Both the position numbers and the translations under genes were made by a program. The notes under the pieces are model-generated. The model ran no database searches. It saw only the letters and a list, made by a program, of their open reading frames with translations, and was not told where the DNA came from. From Treponema sp. UBA4319 (GTDB lineage: Bacteria; Spirochaetota; Spirochaetia; Treponematales; Treponemataceae), in the NCBI GenBank assembly GCA_002393865.1, contig DGUD01000177.1, forward strand, positions 1 to 17,817: a stretch of DNA of 17,817 nt. Reading direction: 5' to 3'. Positions 13,464 through 17,817 of the stretch are shown here, in pieces; positions within the stretch are counted from its first letter, which is position 1, and every line of letters starts with the position of its first letter.

Positions 13464-16262
13464 TCATGCCTGCCGGATGCAGATGCTGCTCCCGGCGTTC
13501 GTCTTGCTGACCGCTATGTGGCTGGGAATCGCGCTTGCGAGCGACTCCACGTGCGATATGATGCCGACCATGCGCTGCTCCCGTACCTCGTTCAGTATGG
13601 AGATGGCGCCGTCCAGCGTCTCGCCGTCCAGCGATCCGAAGCCCTCGTCGATGAAGAGGGAGTCGAGCCTGATGCCACCGCTTTTCTGCTGCACGACGTC
13701 GGTGAGGGCAAGCGCGAGGCTGAGGGATGCCATGAAGGTCTCGCCCCCGCTCAGGCTTGCGGTGCTCCGTTCCCGGCCGGTGTAGCTGTCGCTGACGGTG
13801 ATGTCAAGCCCCTTGTAGCCTTTGCCGCCTTCCTTCTCCGTGCGGAGTATGAAGCTGTAGCGGCCCGCGGATACCTTGCGGAAACGGAGGTTCGCGGCGT
13901 TGACGACTTCTTCCAGATAGGTGCCGAGCACCCAGGAATCGAGCTGTATTTTCTTGGGGTTGCTGCCGTTGATGTCGGCGGACAGCGCGATGAGCGGGCC
14001 GTATTCCTTTTCCTTTGCGGCGAGCTTCCCGCTGTCCTCGCTGAGGCGCTGCAGCCGTTCCTGCAGCGTCGCCTGCTCTCCGGCAAGCTGTTCCCTGCGC
14101 GCGACAAGGAGTTCGTTCTGCTGCTGCATCGCCGTGAGCTCCTGCCCGGTTTTCTCCTGTTCCGCGGCAAGCTCCTCCTGTTCCGCGGCATCCGCCCGGT
14201 GCACGTTGAGCTGCGCCTCCACGGTGCGCATCGCCTCCTGCCAGCTTTCGCATGCCGCCGAGAGCCGCGCCGTCTCCTCGGCGGGGATGATGGCGTTGCG
14301 CGCCTCCTCCTCGCTGCCGAAGCTGGAGCCGGCGATTGCCCGTGCGCAGCGTTCCTCTGCTGCGGCACGTTCGTTTTGCAGCGCGCCGAGCTGGGCGGAC
14401 AGCGATTTCTCCTCGCCCTGAAGGCTGCTGCACTGCCGCCCGGATTCCTCCACTGCTTTTGCGAATCGCTCTATGCTGTTCCGGAGCGCCGCTTTCTGCT
14501 GCGCGAGCTCCTGCCTGCGCCTGTGCAGTGCCTCTGTGCCGGAGGAGTCCGCCGTGCCGCCGCATTCCGCTACGGCTTTCGCAAGTGCCGCGGTCGCCTC
14601 GCTGACCGCCGTCTGCTGCCCGGCAATGCGGTTCGGGGTCGGGGTAGGCTCCGTGCGGAGGGGCAGCTCCGCTGCCGCGGGGAGTGTCAGCTGTGCCCGC
14701 GCGGCGGCGTCCAGCAGCTGCCCTGTCATGAGGGCGATGAGCCTGCCGGCCTCCTGCAGCTGGGATTCGCGCCGCGAGAGCTGTTCGCTCTGCTGCCGGA
14801 GCGCGCTGGCTGCGGCCTCGTCAGCCGCTATGCGCTCGTCAAAGTCGATACCGGTGTGCAGGAATGCGGCCGGGGAGGGGTGCGTGGTGGAGCCGCAGAC
14901 GGGGCAGGGGCTGCCTTCCGCGAGCAGCGACGCCAGCGATGCCGCCGCATTGCTGTCTTTTTCGTGCTGCTGCTGCGCGCGGAGCTCCTGGATTTCATCA
15001 TCAAGCTTGAGGAGCAGCCCTTTGCCGCGCTCCTTTTCTGCCGTACAGTCTGCCAGTTCTTGCGCCGCTTTGATGCCTGCGGGTGCTGTCTTGATGTAGA
15101 GCGCTTCGATGCGCTCTGCCGCCTTCTTGCGCTCAAGCTGCGCCCGCTCTTTTGCCGCTGCCTGCGCGAGCTGCGCCTCCACGTCGTGCAGGGCGATGCC
15201 GCATTCCTCAAGCTGGCGCTGCTGCTCGCCCTGCTGTGCTTCCTGCCCGGCAAGCCGGAGTCGCTGTGCCTGCGCGGAGGAGAGCTGCTCCCTCGCAGCT
15301 GCCAGGCGGCTCTGTGCCTGCGCCAGCCGCTGCCCTGCCGCCTCTTTGCCGCGTATGGCCTCGCCGAGCAGGGCTGCTTCCTGCGCGCGCCGGATCCGCG
15401 CCTGCAAGGTGGCGATGTCTGCCCGCTGTGCCTCCAGCGAGGCCTTCCTCTCCTGCAGTGCGGCTGCCGCCCGCGCGTCCTCCAGCCGGGAGGCAAGCTC
15501 GTTCTTTTTGCCGCTCAGCTCCCTGATGCGCTCTGAGCATGCCGCGCAGGCGCCCTGGAGCTCGCCGAGCTCCCCGCTGATTTCCTGCAGCCGCTGCGCC
15601 GCGGCATCCCTGTCAAAGGCCTCAAGGTCTGCCGCGAGCATGCCGCGCAGTGTGTCCAGCTCCCGCTGCGCTGCGTCGGCGTCGCTCCTTGCCTGCTGGC
15701 AGACGGAGGAGTAGAATTCGACGGGGAAGAGCTTTGCGAGCGTGTTTTTTCTGTTCCGGGGATCTTCATGCAGGAATTCCGCGAATTCCCCCTGCGGAAG
15801 GAGCACTATCTGCGAGAATTCGTCCTTGCTCAGCCCGATGAGCTCCTGGATTTTCTCGTTCAGCTCGGACAGCTTGCCTTCCCGCGGCTCCCACGGCTCT
15901 GTCCCCCCGTTCCGGCCGTAGAGCTCCAGCGTCTGGGGCTTCCGGGCTTTTTTGCCGGTCTTTGTGGTGTAGCTGCGCTCCACGGTGCGGATTATCCGGT
16001 ACTGCCGTGCGTTCAGCAGGAAGATGAATTCCACGGAGCCCTCCGCGTCTTCCGCGGCGTAGTCGCTGTGGAGGCGGACGTCCTTTCTGCTGCGGTAGCC
16101 CGCCGTCTCGCCGTAGAGCGCGTAGGTCATCGCGTCGAAGATGGTCGTCTTGCCGCTGCCTGTCCTGCCGGTGACGAGGAACATGTCCTGCAGCGCAGCG
16201 AAGTCGATTTCTTCCTGCACGAAGGGACCGATGTTGCTGAGCCTGAGGAAAAGAGGTTTCAT
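13464..16262 (-). CDS. sbcC: Exonuclease SbcC (Rad50-like ATPase subunit)
   Basis: A 932-residue SMC-like ATPase that, with SbcD, opens and cuts hairpin or protein-blocked DNA ends. The N-terminal half-ATPase holds Walker A GRTGSGKT (32-39) and the Q-loop glutamine at 157 (LLPQGEF). A long Ala/Glu/Gln/Arg-rich coiled coil follows, broken by the zinc hook CPVC (453-456), close to the middle as the family demands. The C-terminal half-ATPase shows the ABC signature LSGGE (837-841), Walker B ending in D872-E873 (FIDEGFGSLD), and the switch histidine in IISHVESL. I chose the ATG at 16260-16262 because it overlaps the sbcD stop as ATGA and starts the family-typical KPLFLRLSNIGPF; the reading frame stays open upstream only as a shadow inside sbcD. 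Length is slightly below that of E. coli SbcC (just over 1,000 residues). The coding region is more GC-rich than the ABC operon. Confidence 0.97.
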   Translation of the reverse strand: MKPLFLRLSNIGPFVQEEIDFAALQDMFLVTGRTGSGKTTIFDAMTYALYGETAGYRSRKDVRLHSDYAAEDAEGSVEFIFLLNARQYRIIRTVERSYTTKTGKKARKPQTLELYGRNGGTEPWEPREGKLSELNEKIQELIGLSKDEFSQIVLLPQGEFAEFLHEDPRNRKNTLAKLFPVEFYSSVCQQARSDADAAQRELDTLRGMLAADLEAFDRDAAAQRLQEISGELGELQGACAACSERIRELSGKKNELASRLEDARAAAALQERKASLEAQRADIATLQARIRRAQEAALLGEAIRGKEAAGQRLAQAQSRLAAAREQLSSAQAQRLRLAGQEAQQGEQQRQLEECGIALHDVEAQLAQAAAKERAQLERKKAAERIEALYIKTAPAGIKAAQELADCTAEKERGKGLLLKLDDEIQELRAQQQHEKDSNAAASLASLLAEGSPCPVCGSTTHPSPAAFLHTGIDFDERIAADEAAASALRQQSEQLSRRESQLQEAGRLIALMTGQLLDAAARAQLTLPAAAELPLRTEPTPTPNRIAGQQTAVSEATAALAKAVAECGGTADSSGTEALHRRRQELAQQKAALRNSIERFAKAVEESGRQCSSLQGEEKSLSAQLGALQNERAAAEERCARAIAGSSFGSEEEARNAIIPAEETARLSAACESWQEAMRTVEAQLNVHRADAAEQEELAAEQEKTGQELTAMQQQNELLVARREQLAGEQATLQERLQRLSEDSGKLAAKEKEYGPLIALSADINGSNPKKIQLDSWVLGTYLEEVVNAANLRFRKVSAGRYSFILRTEKEGGKGYKGLDITVSDSYTGRERSTASLSGGETFMASLSLALALTDVVQQKSGGIRLDSLFIDEGFGSLDGETLDGAISILNEVREQRMVGIISHVESLASAIPSHIAVSKTNAGSSICIRQA

Positions 16263-17473
16263 CGCGTGCCTCCCTGCGCCCGCGCGGCGTATTCCCTGAA
16301 CAGGTCGGTCTCGGCCTCCGGTGGCTGCCCGCCGCCGTTTTCGCCGCTGCCGTAGATGTCCTTGTAGAAGGCGAGGAATATGTCTTCCGCGGAATGGCCG
16401 TTCTGCGCGGCAAGCAGCTCCCGGCGCTCGCTGAGCGTTGTGCTGCTTCCGTCCGCGCCTGTGCTCTGGTCGTAGGCAAAGGAGAGTATGCGGGGAAAGC
16501 GCTTCCTGAGCTGGCCGAGCGGGTTCTCTATGATGCCCCTGTCCGTGCAGACTGCCTGCACGTAATCGTCCTCGTAGCGGCTGAATGCGCTGCCGGCAAG
16601 CAGCTCCCCGAAGGGCGCCCTGAGCACGGAGCAGCGGTGGAGCGGGCGCACGGGGATTTTCTCCACGGAAGGGGGCTCCGCTGCCCGCACCGTCACGGAA
16701 AGCATATATTTGTCCTCGGAGCTTTCCGCGAAGGAATAGCACAGGGGGGAGCCCGAATACCACGCGTTTGCGCCCGCCTGCTGGCAGCTGTGCAGGTGGC
16801 CGAGGGCGGTGTATGCAAAGCCCGCGAAGGAGTCCGTTGCCACCTGTTCCGCGGTACCGACGGGAATCCGCTCGGACTCGCTTCTTCTGCTGCCCGCCGC
16901 AAAGAGGTGGGCGCAGAGCACTGCGGCTTGTCCGCCGCCGCCCGCGCCGAACTGCTCCGCGTGGGCTCTGAGGATTGCCTGCGCCGCCGCGTCAAGCAGC
17001 TCCTGCTGCCCCCGGAGCGCTGCGCCAAAGACATTGCCGTCCGTGCCGCTGCTGATGCAGCCGGCTGTCAGGAACGGCAGCTGGTACACCGCGGCGTCCG
17101 CCACGACGACAGCCTCCGTCATGCTGCGGCAGTCCGTGCAGATGTGGATGCGCTCCGCGGAGAGAATGTCCTGCGCGAAGGAGAGCCGCTCGGCGCTGTC
17201 GTGGTTGCCCGCGAGCATAAAGATATGCATGGCGGGGAATTCGGCATGTGCCGCGGAGAGAAAGCCGCTCAGGAGCGACACTGCCTCCGGCGGCGGTACG
17301 GCGCGGTCGTATATGTCGCCGGGTATGATAAGCGCGTCGTAGGGGCTGCCCGCCGCGTCCGCCTGCCGCAGCGCTTCCGTCAGCTGTGCGAGGAAATGAG
17401 CCTGGTCGTCGATGAGCGGCTGCTCGAAGAATGTCTTTCCGAGGTGCCAGTCGCCGGTCTGGAGGAATCTCAT
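16259..17473 (-). CDS. sbcD: Exonuclease SbcD (Mre11-like nuclease subunit)
   Basis: A 404-residue calcineurin-like metallophosphoesterase, the nuclease half of SbcCD, which acts on double-strand DNA ends and hairpins with Mn. Metal-binding motifs are in order: GDWHLGK (7-13, D8 and H10), GDIYDR (52-57, D53), GNHD (89-92, N90-H91-D92), H189 (CAHLFA) and GHLH (225-228). The C-terminal part (about 270-400) is the capping and SbcC-contact region. The stop codon overlaps the sbcC ATG (ATGA), giving coupled 1:1 synthesis. The ATG has no Shine-Dalgarno and lies where transcription from the upstream promoter should begin, so it is a candidate leaderless message. No lambda Gam-like or RecBCD neighbour is seen. 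Confidence 0.96.
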   Translation of the reverse strand: MRFLQTGDWHLGKTFFEQPLIDDQAHFLAQLTEALRQADAAGSPYDALIIPGDIYDRAVPPPEAVSLLSGFLSAAHAEFPAMHIFMLAGNHDSAERLSFAQDILSAERIHICTDCRSMTEAVVVADAAVYQLPFLTAGCISSGTDGNVFGAALRGQQELLDAAAQAILRAHAEQFGAGGGGQAAVLCAHLFAAGSRRSESERIPVGTAEQVATDSFAGFAYTALGHLHSCQQAGANAWYSGSPLCYSFAESSEDKYMLSVTVRAAEPPSVEKIPVRPLHRCSVLRAPFGELLAGSAFSRYEDDYVQAVCTDRGIIENPLGQLRKRFPRILSFAYDQSTGADGSSTTLSERRELLAAQNGHSAEDIFLAFYKDIYGSGENGGGQPPEAETDLFREYAARAQGGTR

Positions 17474-17479
17474 AAGAAG

Positions 17480-17508
17480 AGTATAGCACGGATGCGGCGG
17501 ACTTTCAA
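17480..17508 (-). promoter_or_regulatory. Sigma-70 type promoter of sbcDC
   Basis: On the minus strand TTGAAA (17503-17508; 5 of 6 of TTGACA), a 17-base spacer and TATACT (17480-17485; 5 of 6 of TATAAT). Six bases separate the -10 box from the sbcD ATG at 17471-17473, so the likeliest start of transcription is the A of that ATG. This is the strongest promoter match in the window. Confidence 0.75.
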
Positions 17509-17645
17509 ACGGCTGTGCCCCCCGAAGCCTCGGAAATCAGTTCTGTGTTCCGCTCCCGGCGGGACTGGTATCTGATTCCGGTCAAATCCGGATGAGCACC
17601 CTGCGGTGGTGCGGAATAGGTATCCGGCCTGTTCGGAAACCTCAT
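17505..17645 (-). CDS. Possible small hypothetical protein upstream of sbcD
   Basis: A 46-codon ORF beginning MRFPNRPDTY and ending SGGTAV. AGGAGG (17651-17656), a perfect Shine-Dalgarno core, stands 5 bases before its ATG, the best ribosome site in the window. The same frame remains open to 17810, where another ATG would give 101 residues (MLKPWAENQHGLKL at the start), but no ribosome site is seen there. The product is hydrophilic with many Arg, Pro and Ser. I know no family for it. Its 3' end overlaps the -35 box of sbcD. It may be a real small gene, or part of a short repeated element; the base composition is closer to 50% GC than that of sbcD. Confidence 0.35.
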   Translation of the reverse strand: MRFPNRPDTYSAPPQGAHPDLTGIRYQSRRERNTELISEASGGTAV

Positions 17646-17817
17646 GGTTTCCTCCTGGGTCTTGCATTTTTTCAGGCTGACGACTTGCAAAAATGCTGTT
17701 TTATGCTTGCTGATTCGGAACAGCTCCATTGAACTCTCTGCCGCTCGTACCACGCCGTACCTGCAACGCAGTTTCAAGCCATGCTGGTTTTCAGCCCAAG
17801 GCTTCAGCATGAAAACA
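17646..17817. other. Edge region without an assigned gene
   Basis: The right edge holds no recognisable RNA gene. It contains the upstream in-frame extension of the small ORF (to 17810) and a 7-bp inverted repeat, CATGCTG at 17780-17786 with CAGCATG at 17805-17811. Composition is clearly less GC-rich than sbcDC. Any promoter for the small ORF would lie here or beyond the window, and I see no convincing one. Confidence 0.4.

Noticed and set aside
13518..15536. A 672-codon open frame on the plus strand opposite sbcC.
   Set aside because: It mirrors the GC-rich coiled-coil coding region of sbcC, has Cys/Arg/Leu-rich shadow composition, no motif, and sbcC on the other strand is unmistakable.
16263..16763. 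An N-terminal extension of the sbcC frame by 167 codons.
   Set aside because: It lies wholly inside sbcD in another frame; the SbcC family begins at KPLFLRLSNIGPF, and the ATGA overlap marks the natural start.
16394..17575. A 393-codon plus-strand frame opposite sbcD.
   Set aside because: Shadow of sbcD, which has all metal-binding motifs; the plus-strand product is low-complexity Ala/Arg/Val without recognisable domains.
17780..17811. Inverted repeat CATGCTG/CAGCATG as a mobile element end.
   Set aside because: Only 7 bp, no target duplication or transposase visible, and the window ends 6 bases later.

Overview
The window reads as a stretch of bacterial chromosome at moderate to high GC. 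All convincing genes lie on the minus strand, so transcription runs from the right edge to the left. The lipoprotein signal peptides, the way the proteins read, and an ABC importer cluster that includes DUF5696- and YIP1-type partners suggest a host-associated spirochaete such as a gut or oral Treponema. This is recall-based inference; a Bacillota origin (Paenibacillus or Lachnospiraceae, where similar clusters occur) is the main alternative. The sequence holds no rRNA, tRNA, transposase, integrase or CRISPR array that I can see.

Right part (13464-17817): an AT-richer stretch at the edge holds a possible small ORF (17505-17645). It is followed by sbcD and sbcC, the Mre11/Rad50-like DNA-end nuclease, which overlap by four bases (ATGA). 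A good sigma-70 type promoter lies so close to sbcD that the transcript should start on or next to the ATG, making it a candidate leaderless mRNA. The two genes are more GC-rich than the rest.

Middle (1750-13271): a tightly packed operon of eight genes, with gaps of 1-16 bases or short overlaps. In order of transcription they are: (1) a 995-residue membrane-anchored protein that joins two carbohydrate-binding-like beta domains to an extracellular solute-binding domain; (2-3) a pair of sugar-type ABC permeases; (4) a secreted beta-propeller (NHL-like) protein with a TPR-like segment and a C-terminal membrane anchor; (5) a five-helix YIP1-family membrane protein; (6) a large membrane-anchored DUF5696 protein that looks like a glycoside-hydrolase-type fold; (7-8) a second pair of ABC permeases. 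No ATPase gene is present, so a shared MsmX/UgpC-type ATPase encoded elsewhere would have to energise both permease pairs. The operon has its own promoter at 13281-13308, again almost touching the first ATG.

Left part (1-1749): the operon ends in a cluster of hairpins (1619-1741). A separate promoter then drives a classic solute-binding lipoprotein (53-1435), which ends at a 10-bp hairpin (23-46). Its leader carries a possible 11-codon peptide ORF right at the predicted transcript start. Promoters of the operon and of the lipoprotein share the 9-mer TTGCATATT.

The simplest reading is a cell-surface glycan capture, processing and import system. It has two permease pairs, one tethered multidomain binder and one lipoprotein binder, and uncharacterised accessory proteins (propeller/TPR, YIP1, DUF5696). 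The combination is the most interesting content here. Its substrate cannot be told from the sequence.
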